Below the pieces are notes generated by a model. It was not told where the DNA came from. It made no database searches and was given only the letters and a program-made list of their open reading frames with translations. From Arthrobacter sp. Leaf69 (GTDB taxonomy: Bacteria > Actinomycetota > Actinomycetes > Actinomycetales > Micrococcaceae): 64,000 nucleotides of DNA. The stretch is from the NCBI RefSeq assembly GCF_001422645.1, contig NZ_LMLR01000010.1, forward strand, positions 268,237-332,236. The letters are read 5' to 3'. Made by a program: the position numbers and the translations under genes. How positions within the stretch are numbered: position 1 is the stretch's first letter; each line of letters opens with the position of its first letter. Below are positions 1 to 7,926 of this stretch, piece by piece.

Positions 1-158
1 AACCCGTCGCCGCGTAGCCTGGCCGGGGGCGGCGCGGGCTCCCGCCCGTTCAGCGTCGCGTCGCCGATCCCCGTCACACCATCCTCCGTGGTGATCCGCA
101 GCGTCACGAAGTTCCGCGAAGGGCTGGTCACAAAGACTTCAGCAGCAATGATTTTCAT
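1..158 (-). CDS. manD: Mannonate dehydratase (enolase superfamily), N-terminal fragment cut by window edge
   Basis: The gene begins with ATG at 158 and runs off the left edge. The first 40 residues ([13 protein letters not shown]..., ending [11 protein letters not shown]) match the start of ManD/RspA-type mannonate dehydratases, which convert D-mannonate to 2-keto-3-deoxy-D-gluconate. It lies 36 bases beyond the stop of the glucuronide transporter on the same strand, so it would supply the step after fructuronate reductase. Oddity: after NGRE (residue 40) the family normally reads LAV-x-SYL or similar, but here the frame gives a proline/arginine stretch in a very GC-rich run, so there may be a frameshift or a sequence error near position 38. 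The call rests on the N-terminus only; the active site is outside the window. Confidence 0.75.
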   Translation of the reverse strand, partial: MKIIAAEVFVTSPSRNFVTLRITTEDGVTGIGDATLNGREPAPPPARLRGDG

Positions 159-194
159 GGTCTGGATGGCTCTTTCAGTCGTAGCTGGTGGGGG

Positions 195-1634
195 TCAGTT
201 GGTGGTGGACGTCAGCGGTTTGGCGGCAGGTCCGCCGGCAGCGTCGTCTGAGGTGTCCTCGGTGCTGTCATCGCTGCCCTCGGTGTGGCCGGCGGCATTT
301 GCGCCGCTCTCGCGGCGGGCACGGATATCCGCGAGGATTTCCGCGTGCCTGGCGTCCGTGAGCTTGTATTTGGTCATCACGGCCACGGCCACGAGGGTCA
401 GCACGGCCGGGATGGCGCCGGCGGCGAACTGGATTCCGAACACGGCTTCCGCGGTCTGCGCGGCGCCGGACTTGTAGCCGCCCAGGGCCAGCGCGTACGC
501 GGCCAGTGCCCCGCCCACGGCCTGGCCAGTTTTGCGGGTGAAGGAGAAGAGGGCGTAAGTGATGCCCTCCGTGCGGACTCCGGTCTTCCATTCGCCGTAT
601 TCCACGGTGTCTGCTTCCAGAGCCCAGACGACGATGTTGACGGCCAGGACACCGACCAGGCTCAGGACGAGGCCCGTGAATCCGATCCAGACCTGGCTGG
701 CGGGGGTCAGGAAGATCGTGATGCCGCCGATGACCGTCAGCAGCGACGAGTAGATGTAGACGCGCTTCTTGCCGAAGTTCCGGACCAGCCTGGGCATGAA
801 CCCGGCCAGCACGAAGGTGAGGACTAGTTGCGTGATGGACAGGACCGGGTAGAGGTCCAGCCTGCCCAGGACGTCGCGCAGGTAGAAGAGCTGGACCGAC
901 GTCAGGGCGAGGTAGCCCGAGAGGAAGAAGAAGGAGCTCAGGCAGAGCATCAGGAGCGGCTTGTTGCCCTTGAGCGTGTCCATGCTCTGTTTGAACGTGA
1001 CGTTCGGGACGGCGCGGTGGACCCGTTCCTTGGCGGTCAGCACGGTGAAGAAGTAGAGGGCGGCGCCGATCACCACAAACGCGAGAGTGATGTTGGTGAA
1101 GGTCGCCTGGAGGTCGGCCCCGGGCTTGATGAGCGGTGCCACGAAGATGCCGAGGGCGGACCCCACCAGCAGCGCGCCGATCATGCGGGCGGAACCCAGC
1201 TTTGCCCGCTCCCCCGGATCCTGCGTCATGGCGCCGGCCAGCGATCCGTAGGGGATGTTGACCAGGCTGTAGGCCAGGCCGAGGGCGGCGTACGTGACGT
1301 AGGCGTAGAGGAGGGTGCCGGACTCACCGAGCTCCGGGATGGAGAACGTTGCCACGCTGAGCAGGAGCAGTGGGATGGACCCGAACATGATGAACGGGCG
1401 GAACTTGCCAAAACGTTTGCTGAACGTCCGGTCCACCACGCGGCCGGCGAACACGTCGGCGAAGGCGTCGAAGATCCTGACCGTGAGCAGCAGGGTGCCG
1501 GCCGCGGCGGCGGAGATGCCGGCCACGTCCGTGTAGTACACCAGCAGGAACATGGTGGCGGTGGTGAACGCGAGGTTGTTGGCCGCGTCGCCGGCGCCGT
1601 AGCCGACGATGCTTAACTTGCTGAGCTTTTTCAT
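195..1634 (-). CDS. uidB: GPH-family glucuronide:cation symporter
   Basis: A 479-residue membrane carrier of the glycoside-pentoside-hexuronide:cation symporter family (E. coli UidB/MelB type), with about 12 hydrophobic segments. Family hallmarks are visible: GYGAGDAANNL near residue 11, DAFADVFAGRVVDRT near 56-70 and KRFGKFRPF just after. The start is set by AGGAG 7 bases before ATG. The C-terminal 40 residues are acidic and low-complexity (many D, E, S), probably a cytoplasmic tail. It follows uidA by 55 bases, so the two are very likely co-transcribed, and import of beta-glucuronides is the natural role. Substrate is inferred from context; another glycoside is possible. Confidence 0.85.
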   Translation of the reverse strand: MKKLSKLSIVGYGAGDAANNLAFTTATMFLLVYYTDVAGISAAAAGTLLLTVRIFDAFADVFAGRVVDRTFSKRFGKFRPFIMFGSIPLLLLSVATFSIPELGESGTLLYAYVTYAALGLAYSLVNIPYGSLAGAMTQDPGERAKLGSARMIGALLVGSALGIFVAPLIKPGADLQATFTNITLAFVVIGAALYFFTVLTAKERVHRAVPNVTFKQSMDTLKGNKPLLMLCLSSFFFLSGYLALTSVQLFYLRDVLGRLDLYPVLSITQLVLTFVLAGFMPRLVRNFGKKRVYIYSSLLTVIGGITIFLTPASQVWIGFTGLVLSLVGVLAVNIVVWALEADTVEYGEWKTGVRTEGITYALFSFTRKTGQAVGGALAAYALALGGYKSGAAQTAEAVFGIQFAAGAIPAVLTLVAVAVMTKYKLTDARHAEILADIRARRESGANAAGHTEGSDDSTEDTSDDAAGGPAAKPLTSTTN

Positions 1635-1689
1635 GTGTGGGCTCCTTTACCCGGGGCCGGCTTCGGGGCCGGCGAAAATGGTGAAAACG

Positions 1690-3513
1690 CTAGGAGGCGG
1701 AGATGCTCTTCGTGCTACCGTTCTTGACGCCGGCGAGAGCAGTCCAGCGCTGGCGCAGGGCGAACGCGGCCGGCTTGGGCCGGCGGTCGCGGGTGAAGAC
1801 GCCCTTCTTGTTGCCGTCCACGCGCATGATGCCGTTGGACGTCTGGAAGTCGGCAAAGTTCCAGACCTGCTCGCCCACCATGGCGTCCACGCGGTCAAAG
1901 ACGCGGTGGTACATCGCCAGGAAAGCGGCCTGGTATTCCTCGCTCCAGGGCTGTTCGTAGATGGAGTGGAACCCGGGCATGGTATCCGGCCCGTACTCGG
2001 TCATGATCATGGGCTTGCCGTACTTGGCTTCCCATTCCCGGAGTTCCTTTTCCAACACGGCCTCCGCCGTTTCGAGGTCCCCGTTGTTCAGGTACCAGCC
2101 GTAATAGCGGTTGAGCATAATGACGTCGAAGAGGTCGCCCAGCAGTTCCTTGTCCGGGGTGTCGAACATGACGTTGACGTAGCCCACGGGCCGGGTGGAG
2201 TCCAGCTCGCGGGTAAGTTCCACCAGCGGCTGGAAGTACTCGCGGGCGCCTTCCTCGGAACCGTTCGGTTCGTTGGCGATGGACCAGATCACCACCGAGG
2301 GGTGGTTCTTGTCCCGGGCCACGAGCTCGGTGATGGCCTGGCGGTGGCTGGCGGCGGTGTTTTCGTCCACGCCGCCGTCCTCATAGGTCTTCTTGGCGAT
2401 GCCGCCGAAGACGGCGCCGAAGCCCAGGTGCAGTCCGACGGCGGCGGTTTCGTCGATCACAACAATCCCGTGACGGTCCGCGAACTCCATGACCTCTTCG
2501 GCGTAGGGGTAGTGCGAAGTCCGGAACGAGTTGGCGCCCACCCAGTCCAGGAGCTGGAAATCGTTGACCATCTGGGCGTTGCTGTGGCCCTTGCCGACGG
2601 TGACGTGGTCCTCGTGCATGCCGAAGCCGGTGAAGTAGAACGGCTCCCCGTTGATGAGGAACTCCTTGCCGCTGACTTCGACCGTCCGCACGCCGACGGG
2701 CAGCGTGTAGGTGTCCAGCAGCTGCCCGCCGGCACGGATCTCGGCGGTCAGGCTGTAGAGGTAGGCCGCGCCGGGCTTCCAGAGCACGACGTCGGCTACG
2801 GACAGCGTGCCCCGCGGACCGTCCGCGCGGGCCAGCTCGACGCCGTCGGCATCCTTGAGCGAGACGGCCACGGTTTCGCTGCCGGTCCCGCCGGCCGTGG
2901 AGACCGTGTAATCGACGCTGCCGGTGGTGCCGTCGAAGCCGGTGACCACCGTGATGTCGTCCACGGTCACCGCGGGGGTGCTGAACAGCCACAGGCTGCG
3001 GTGCAGTCCGGCGTAGTTGTAGAAGTCGTGCAGGTAGCTCTGCTGGCGGCGGCCGTCCTCGGTGACGGTGATGCTGCCCGGCGGGATGGTTGCCTGGGTG
3101 AGTTCGTTGTTCACGGAGATGGTGAGGCGGAATGCCCGGCCGGGGGTCACGTGGTCGGTGATGTCGGCGCTGAACGGCATGTAGCCGCCGGTGTGCTGGG
3201 CGACCAGGACATCGTCGACCCACACCATCCCCTCGTGGGTGGCGGAGTCGAGGCGGAGGTGGATCCGGTCTCCGGCCCAGCCGCGGGGGACGCGCACCTC
3301 GCGCTGGTACCAGACGTAGCCGACGTGGTCGCGGATGGCTTTGTCGGGGAAGACGTCGTTGTAGCTGGCGGGGACACCCATTTCCAGCGGCGACGCGAGC
3401 GGCGCCTTGAACCATTCTTCCCGGTGGCCGGACCGGTCGAAGTCCACCTTGAACCGGTACAGCCCGTCAAGGTTGATGAGCTCACGGGTTTCATTGGCCT
3501 GGGGCTTGAGCAT
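1690..3513 (-). CDS. uidA: Beta-glucuronidase, glycoside hydrolase family 2
   Basis: A 607-residue GH2 enzyme of E. coli GusA size that hydrolyses beta-D-glucuronides to glucuronate and aglycone. The N-terminal sugar-binding and immunoglobulin-like domains (about 1-275) precede the TIM barrel. The acid/base Glu is E415 in SIANEPNG and the nucleophile is E506 in MTEYGP, close to E413 and E504 of the E. coli enzyme. The glucuronate-specific N-x-K motif is present as N568-K-K570, which separates it from beta-galactosidases. There is no signal peptide, so it acts in the cytosol after import by the neighbouring UidB-like carrier. AAGGA lies 9 bases before the ATG. A LacI-type operator and promoter lie about 110 bases upstream. 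Confidence 0.95.
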   Translation of the reverse strand: MLKPQANETRELINLDGLYRFKVDFDRSGHREEWFKAPLASPLEMGVPASYNDVFPDKAIRDHVGYVWYQREVRVPRGWAGDRIHLRLDSATHEGMVWVDDVLVAQHTGGYMPFSADITDHVTPGRAFRLTISVNNELTQATIPPGSITVTEDGRRQQSYLHDFYNYAGLHRSLWLFSTPAVTVDDITVVTGFDGTTGSVDYTVSTAGGTGSETVAVSLKDADGVELARADGPRGTLSVADVVLWKPGAAYLYSLTAEIRAGGQLLDTYTLPVGVRTVEVSGKEFLINGEPFYFTGFGMHEDHVTVGKGHSNAQMVNDFQLLDWVGANSFRTSHYPYAEEVMEFADRHGIVVIDETAAVGLHLGFGAVFGGIAKKTYEDGGVDENTAASHRQAITELVARDKNHPSVVIWSIANEPNGSEEGAREYFQPLVELTRELDSTRPVGYVNVMFDTPDKELLGDLFDVIMLNRYYGWYLNNGDLETAEAVLEKELREWEAKYGKPMIMTEYGPDTMPGFHSIYEQPWSEEYQAAFLAMYHRVFDRVDAMVGEQVWNFADFQTSNGIMRVDGNKKGVFTRDRRPKPAAFALRQRWTALAGVKNGSTKSISAS

Positions 3514-3605
3514 CTGGGGAATCCTTACGCGTCGTTGCGGGGGTGCGCCTGCGGGTCTGGCCGGCGGGCCGGGATGTCCTCCCGGAGCGCCTTTGTCTGG
3601 ATGTA

Positions 3606-3646
3606 ATCCTAGTCACGTGGCAATCATTTGGCAAGCGGTTGCCAAA
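3606..3646 (-). promoter_or_regulatory. uidA promoter with overlapping LacI-family operator
   Basis: On the minus strand, TTGCCA (3634-3629), 17 bases, then TAGGAT (3611-3606) form a good sigma-70-type promoter. The 20-base near-palindrome TTTGGCAAGCGGTTGCCAAA at 3627-3646 covers the -35 box and has perfect 8-base arms. It is the classic actinobacterial LacI-family operator form. Repressor binding here would block polymerase for uidA-uidB (and probably manD). The likely repressor is the LacI protein at 6682-7773. Confidence 0.8.
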
Positions 3647-3742
3647 CATTTCTGGAACAGTGGGGTGCCGGCGTCAAAAACAGCACTGCCCGGGTACCGG
3701 CATCGCCGGGCCCGGGCAGCGGTGCCCCCACAGGGGTCTGGA

Positions 3743-5176
3743 CTACTCCGGGACAGCCGGCCCGGAGAACGTCCCCCTGAGGCTTTCAATGAGTTCCACG
3801 ACCGGCCCGCCGCCGGCCGCCGCGGGGTCCACCAGATCCGGGGACAGCAGTTCGAGCATGGCGCGCGTGCGCCCGGCTGCGCTGCGGGTATTGGCTGCGG
3901 CGATGTCCTCCGCCAGCGGGTCGTGGAGCTCTGCCGCAGCCGCGGAGAAGTCCATCCAGGCGGCGATCATCAGCGCGGCGGCGGCTCCGCTGCGGCCGCG
4001 GCCGCGTTCGGCCAGGAGCACGGGCACGGCGCGCATGCGGAGCTTGGTGCTGCCGTCCATGGCGATCTGCGCCAGGTGGTGGGCGATCCGGGCATTGGAG
4101 AAGCGTTCGATCAGGGCGGCGCGATAGCCGGGGATGTCCAGGTCCGGACCCGGCAGGTTGGCTTCCGCCGCATCCCAGAAGCGCTCGACGGCGTCCCTGC
4201 AGAGCGGATCCGTCAGCGCCTGGGCCACGGTGCTGTGCCCGCGGAGTTGTCCGGCGTAGGCGAGCAGGGAGTGGGCGCCGTTGAGGAGCCAGAGTTTGCG
4301 GTTTTCGTAGGGTTCGATGTCCGCGACGAACACGGCGCCGGCGTCTTCCCAGCGCGGCCGCCCGGCCGGGAAATCCCCGCTGAGGACCCAGTTGTGGAAC
4401 GGTTCGGCCACCACCGGGGAGTTGTCGCGGTAGCCGCAGGCAGCCTCGACGGCGTCGAGGTCCGCTCCGGTCGTGCGCGGGGTGATGCGGTCCACCGAGG
4501 TGCTCACGAAGCTGGTGTTCGCCTCGATCCAGGCCGCCAGGCCGGCATCCCACTCCCCGGCCATGCCCATAACGGCGTTGTGGGCCACCGTGCCGTTGTT
4601 GGACAGGTTGTCACAACAGACGACGGCGAGCGGTCCGGTGCCGGCAGCCCGGCGGGCGGCGAGGGCGAGCACCAGCCGGCCAAGCGGCGTCGTGGGGTGT
4701 CCGTCGCCGGATGCCAGCAGCGCAAGGTCGGCGGCGACGTCGGCCGCGGCCGTGTCCAGGCTGCCGTCGGCGCGGAGGCGGTAGGCGGCCTCCGTGATGG
4801 TGAGGGTGATGACGGCCGTGGCGGGGGCGGCCACCAGCGCCGCGAGCCGCTGCAGGTCAGCGCCATCCACGGCTTCCACAATGCTGCTGACGGTCACGAA
4901 CGAGTCCCCGGCGTCGCCCCGCTCCACGACGGTGTACAGCCCGTCCTGCTCGGCAAGGGCCAGCGCGGCGTCCGGACGGCGCCCGGTGAAGGCGGCGATG
5001 CCCCAGCCCGCTGCATCGCCCGACTGGTGGGTGTACCAGGCCTGGTGCGAGCGGTGGAACGCCCCCAGTCCCAAGTGGACGATCCGCACGGGTGCTTTGG
5101 TGGACGGGCGCAGTGCGCGGTTGAGCCGGGGAAGCCCGACGGCGGATACCGTGCCGGCTTGTAGTTCGATGCTCAC
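3743..5176 (-). CDS. uxuB: D-fructuronate reductase (mannitol dehydrogenase family)
   Basis: A 477-residue polyol-specific long-chain dehydrogenase that would reduce D-fructuronate to D-mannonate with NADH. The nucleotide-binding motif GLGAFHRSH is at 36-44. The catalytic signature K294-LWLLN299-GAH302 matches the Lys/Asn/His triad of mannitol dehydrogenases. SVDRITPRT is the family's conserved S-x-VDRI element. The open frame extends much further upstream inside uxaC, but the GTG at 5176 overlaps the uxaC stop (GTGA), the usual coupled arrangement, and starts at the family's N-terminus. Mannitol or tagaturonate dehydrogenase activity cannot be excluded by sequence alone, but pairing with uxaC and a mannonate dehydratase favours UxuB. 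Confidence 0.88.
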   Translation of the reverse strand: MSIELQAGTVSAVGLPRLNRALRPSTKAPVRIVHLGLGAFHRSHQAWYTHQSGDAAGWGIAAFTGRRPDAALALAEQDGLYTVVERGDAGDSFVTVSSIVEAVDGADLQRLAALVAAPATAVITLTITEAAYRLRADGSLDTAAADVAADLALLASGDGHPTTPLGRLVLALAARRAAGTGPLAVVCCDNLSNNGTVAHNAVMGMAGEWDAGLAAWIEANTSFVSTSVDRITPRTTGADLDAVEAACGYRDNSPVVAEPFHNWVLSGDFPAGRPRWEDAGAVFVADIEPYENRKLWLLNGAHSLLAYAGQLRGHSTVAQALTDPLCRDAVERFWDAAEANLPGPDLDIPGYRAALIERFSNARIAHHLAQIAMDGSTKLRMRAVPVLLAERGRGRSGAAAALMIAAWMDFSAAAAELHDPLAEDIAAANTRSAAGRTRAMLELLSPDLVDPAAAGGGPVVELIESLRGTFSGPAVPE

Positions 5177-6579
5177 AGTTTGAAGACCCTTCGGGGAGAT
5201 CCGTCGACGAGGTCGACGATGAGTTCGTGGGCGCGGTCCTCGCTGACGCGGTGTTCCGCGACGAGACGGGCCAGGAAGGAGGCCTCGATCCGGCGGGAGG
5301 CGTCGTGCCGTGCGGGGATGGAGCAGAACGCGCGGGTGTCGTCGATGAAGCCGGACGAGCGCGAGAACCCCGCGGTCTCGGTGACGGCGGAGCGGAAGCG
5401 CAGCATGGCGTCCGGTGCGTCCAGGAACCACCACGGCGCACCGAGGTAGACGGACGGGTAGAACCCTGCCAGCGGAGCGAGTTCGCGGGAGAACACGGTC
5501 TCGTCCAAGGTGAAAAGCACCAGGTGGAAGTCCTTCGCGGTGCCGAAGTCCTGCAGCACCGGGCGGATCGCCTCGGTGTAGTTGACCGCGAACGGGATGT
5601 CGTGGCCGGTGTCTGCGCCGAAGTTCTCGAACGTTGGGCCGTGGTGGTTGCGGAAGGACCCCGGGTGGATGGTCATGACCAGTCCGTCCTCCACGGACAT
5701 CCGCGCCATCTGGTGCATCATGTGGGCCTCGAAGTCGTCGCGGTCCTGCGCGGTGGCCCCGCCCGAGCGGGCGCGGTCGAACAGTTTCGCGGCGTCGCCG
5801 GCGTCGAGTTTGAGCGTCGCGGGAGTGCGGACGCCGTGGTCGGCCGAGACTGCGCCGTGATCCACGAAGTAGCGGCGCCGGTTTTCCAGTGCGGTGAGGT
5901 AGCCGGCATAGCCGGAGCCGCCGTCGCCCGCTGCGGCGATGAGCCGGTCCACGTTGGCGGACCAGTCGGGGTGCGCGATGTTCAGGTAGGCGTCCGGGCG
6001 GAACGTGGGCAGGACGCGTCCGTGGAACGTGGGGTCCTGGGCGATCGCCCTGTGGCTGGCCAGGTCATCCAGGGGGTCGTCCGTGGTGGCGAGGACCTCG
6101 ATGTTGAAGTCCTTGAAGAGCTGGCGGGGACGGAACCCGGGCTCGAGCAGACGGGCCGAGATCGCATCGTAGCTGGCGTCGGCCGTCGCGGCGCTGATCT
6201 CCTGCCGGAGGCCGAAGACACTGTCGAACTGGGTGCGGAGCCAGTAGCCGGAAGCCGTGCCTTCGAAGAGCGGCCAGGCCTTGCAGAACTCGTGCCAGAC
6301 GGTCCGGGAGTCCGGTTCCGCCGTTGTGGAGCCCCGCAGCCGGTCCAGCGGGACACCGCTGGCGTGGATCAGGCGGGTGACGTAGTGGTCCGGGCTGACC
6401 AGCAGCGCTGCCGGATCCGGGAAGGGTGTGTTGTGCTCGATGACGGCGGCGTCAACGTGCCCGTGCGGGGAGATGATGGGGAGGTCCTGGACCCGGCCCA
6501 GGAGCTCGCGCGCAATGCTCCGCGTTCCGGGATCAGCGGGCAGGAGCCGGTCGGGATTGGCGGCTATCGACTGTGACAT
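5173..6579 (-). CDS. uxaC: Glucuronate isomerase
   Basis: A 468-residue uronate isomerase (amidohydrolase superfamily) converting D-glucuronate to D-fructuronate, the first step after beta-glucuronidase. The metal-binding signature SPHGHVD (H39, H41) is near the N-terminus. Conserved blocks such as TTDDPLDDLASH, MHQMARMSVEDGLVMTIHPG and the C-terminal ARHDASRRIEASFLARLV are all present and the length is normal. It is first in a two-gene unit with uxuB, overlapping by four bases. A LacI operator lies 30 bases upstream of the start. Confidence 0.95.
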   Translation of the reverse strand: MSQSIAANPDRLLPADPGTRSIARELLGRVQDLPIISPHGHVDAAVIEHNTPFPDPAALLVSPDHYVTRLIHASGVPLDRLRGSTTAEPDSRTVWHEFCKAWPLFEGTASGYWLRTQFDSVFGLRQEISAATADASYDAISARLLEPGFRPRQLFKDFNIEVLATTDDPLDDLASHRAIAQDPTFHGRVLPTFRPDAYLNIAHPDWSANVDRLIAAAGDGGSGYAGYLTALENRRRYFVDHGAVSADHGVRTPATLKLDAGDAAKLFDRARSGGATAQDRDDFEAHMMHQMARMSVEDGLVMTIHPGSFRNHHGPTFENFGADTGHDIPFAVNYTEAIRPVLQDFGTAKDFHLVLFTLDETVFSRELAPLAGFYPSVYLGAPWWFLDAPDAMLRFRSAVTETAGFSRSSGFIDDTRAFCSIPARHDASRRIEASFLARLVAEHRVSEDRAHELIVDLVDGSPRRVFKL

Positions 6580-6608
6580 AGATCAATGGTCCGGCCTGAC
6601 GGACTAGA

Positions 6609-6626
6609 TTGTCAACCGGTTGCCAA
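6609..6626 (-). promoter_or_regulatory. LacI-family operator upstream of uxaC
   Basis: The 18-base site TTGTCAACCGGTTGCCAA is a palindrome with one mismatch. It sits between the uxaC start (6579) and the end of the lacI gene (6682), within promoter range of uxaC-uxuB. Two further GCCAA half-sites follow at 6622-6637. I could not place a convincing -10 box at the right distance, so only the operator is called. Confidence 0.75.
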
Positions 6627-6681
6627 AAATTGCCAAAACATTTGCCGATGTGGCGGGCCGTGCCCGTTCAGCCCGCCTCGT

Positions 6682-7773
6682 TCAGCCCGCCGGCAGCAGC
6701 CGGCCGCTCGAGCCCCGCAGCACCAGTTCCGTTTCGACGCGCAGGATGGCTGCGGGTTCCCCCGCGCCGAGCGGGAGATCGCCGTGAGAGAGATCCCTGT
6801 GCAGGAGATCCAGTAGCAGCGCGGCGGCGCCCGAGCCGCACTCCCCGAGCGGGGAGCGGACGGTGGTCAGCGGGGGCGTGGTGAAGTCCGCGCCGAAAAT
6901 ATCGTCGAAACCCACAATGCTGATCTGGTCCGGGACCACCACGCCGGCGGCCTGGAGTTCCTGCATGAGCCCGATGGCCAGGAGGTCGTTGTAGGTCAGC
7001 ACCGCCGTGGCGCCGCTGGCCCGGACGTCGCGCGCCACCTGCCGGCCGCCGTCGACCGTGGGTTTGCTGGATTCCAGCCGCACGGCCTCAAGCCGGGACC
7101 ACTCGCAGGCGGCCTGCACGCCCTCCCAGCGGCGGGCGGACATCCAGGACTGCGGCGGCCCGGCAACGAAGGCGACCTTCTGGTGTCCGTTGGCGGCCAG
7201 GCTGCGGACTGCCTCGCTGATGCCCTTGTTCACGTCCGGAACCACACACGGCACGCCGTCCACCTCGCGGTTGATGACCACCACGGGTTTGTCGCGGGCG
7301 AGGGCCCGGATGTTGTCGTCGTCCATCCGTGGGCTGGCCAGGATGAGGCCGTCCACGGTGGCCATCATCCGGCGGGCCGCCGTGAGTTCGGTGGCGGCGG
7401 ACTCCGCCGATTCGGCGAGCACCAGGGTGTAGTCCCGGGCCGTGGCGGTGGTTTCGGCTCCGCGGATGATGTCGAAGAACGTGGGGTTGGTGATATCCGC
7501 GACGATCAGCCCGAAAGTGCTGGTCCGGCCGGTGGGAAGCGCCCGGGCGAAGGGGTTGACCTGGTAGTTCAGCTCGGCGGCGGCATCCTCGATGAGTTTC
7601 TGCGTCTTGGCGCTGACCCTGCCGGGCTTGCTGAGCGCCCGGGAAACCGTGGACGGATTGACGCCGGCCACCTTGGCGATGTCGTAGATGGTGGCATTGG
7701 GCTTTCCGTCCCGGGCGTGCTTTTTGACCGGACCTGCTGGTGCGGCACCTTCCGGCTCTTTGGGTTCAGTCAC
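6682..7773 (-). CDS. LacI-family regulator of the glucuronide genes
   Basis: A 363-residue LacI/GalR repressor. The helix-turn-helix (ATIYDIAKVAGVNPSTVSRA, residues 27-46) is followed by the hinge helix and a periplasmic-binding-like effector domain ending with VGFDDIFGADF and TTVRSPLGE. The frame is open further upstream, but GTG at 7773 is preceded by GGAG and places the HTH at the normal distance from the N-terminus. It lies directly downstream of the uxaC operator on the same strand. An operator half-site (GGTTGCCAAA) at 7813-7822, just upstream of its own start, may allow weak autoregulation. The effector is inferred to be a glucuronate pathway intermediate. It is a close paralogue of the regulator at 17615-18640. 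Confidence 0.85.
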   Translation of the reverse strand: MTEPKEPEGAAPAGPVKKHARDGKPNATIYDIAKVAGVNPSTVSRALSKPGRVSAKTQKLIEDAAAELNYQVNPFARALPTGRTSTFGLIVADITNPTFFDIIRGAETTATARDYTLVLAESAESAATELTAARRMMATVDGLILASPRMDDDNIRALARDKPVVVINREVDGVPCVVPDVNKGISEAVRSLAANGHQKVAFVAGPPQSWMSARRWEGVQAACEWSRLEAVRLESSKPTVDGGRQVARDVRASGATAVLTYNDLLAIGLMQELQAAGVVVPDQISIVGFDDIFGADFTTPPLTTVRSPLGECGSGAAALLLDLLHRDLSHGDLPLGAGEPAAILRVETELVLRGSSGRLLPAG

Positions 7774-7852
7774 GGCTCCATCGTAGTGCGGCACGGCAAC
7801 AAACAGCGGGACGGTTGCCAAACCATCTCGCACATCCCGCCCCCTGCACGCC

Positions 7853-7891
7853 AACGGTCTCTCACTTTCGTCAGGAAAGTGAGAGACCGTT
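7853..7891. repeat. Perfect 17-bp hairpin (REP-like element or terminator)
   Basis: AACGGTCTCTCACTTTC (7853-7869) and its exact reverse complement (7875-7891) are separated by a 5-base loop, GTCAG. Shorter outer arms (CTCGCACAT at 7827-7835 against ATGTGCGGGAG at 7909-7919) make an imperfect palindrome of roughly 93 bases. It follows the stop of the oxidoreductase gene at 7927 and could end that transcript, but no T-run follows the stem on either strand. A dispersed repeat is equally possible. Confidence 0.6.
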
Positions 7892-7926
7892 CGCCTCACG
7901 GCGCCGAAATGTGCGGGAGCGTTGGG

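Noticed and set aside
1635..1689. GCCGGC hairpin between uidA and uidB as a terminator
   Set aside because: Short arms, no T-run, and both genes lie on the same strand with a good ribosome-binding site for the second, so an operon is more likely.
1609..3606. Long open frame (665 codons) opposite uidA
   Set aside because: It lies antisense to a gene with intact GH2 catalytic residues; its translation is rich in H/G/V typical of GC-rich shadow frames and has no motifs.
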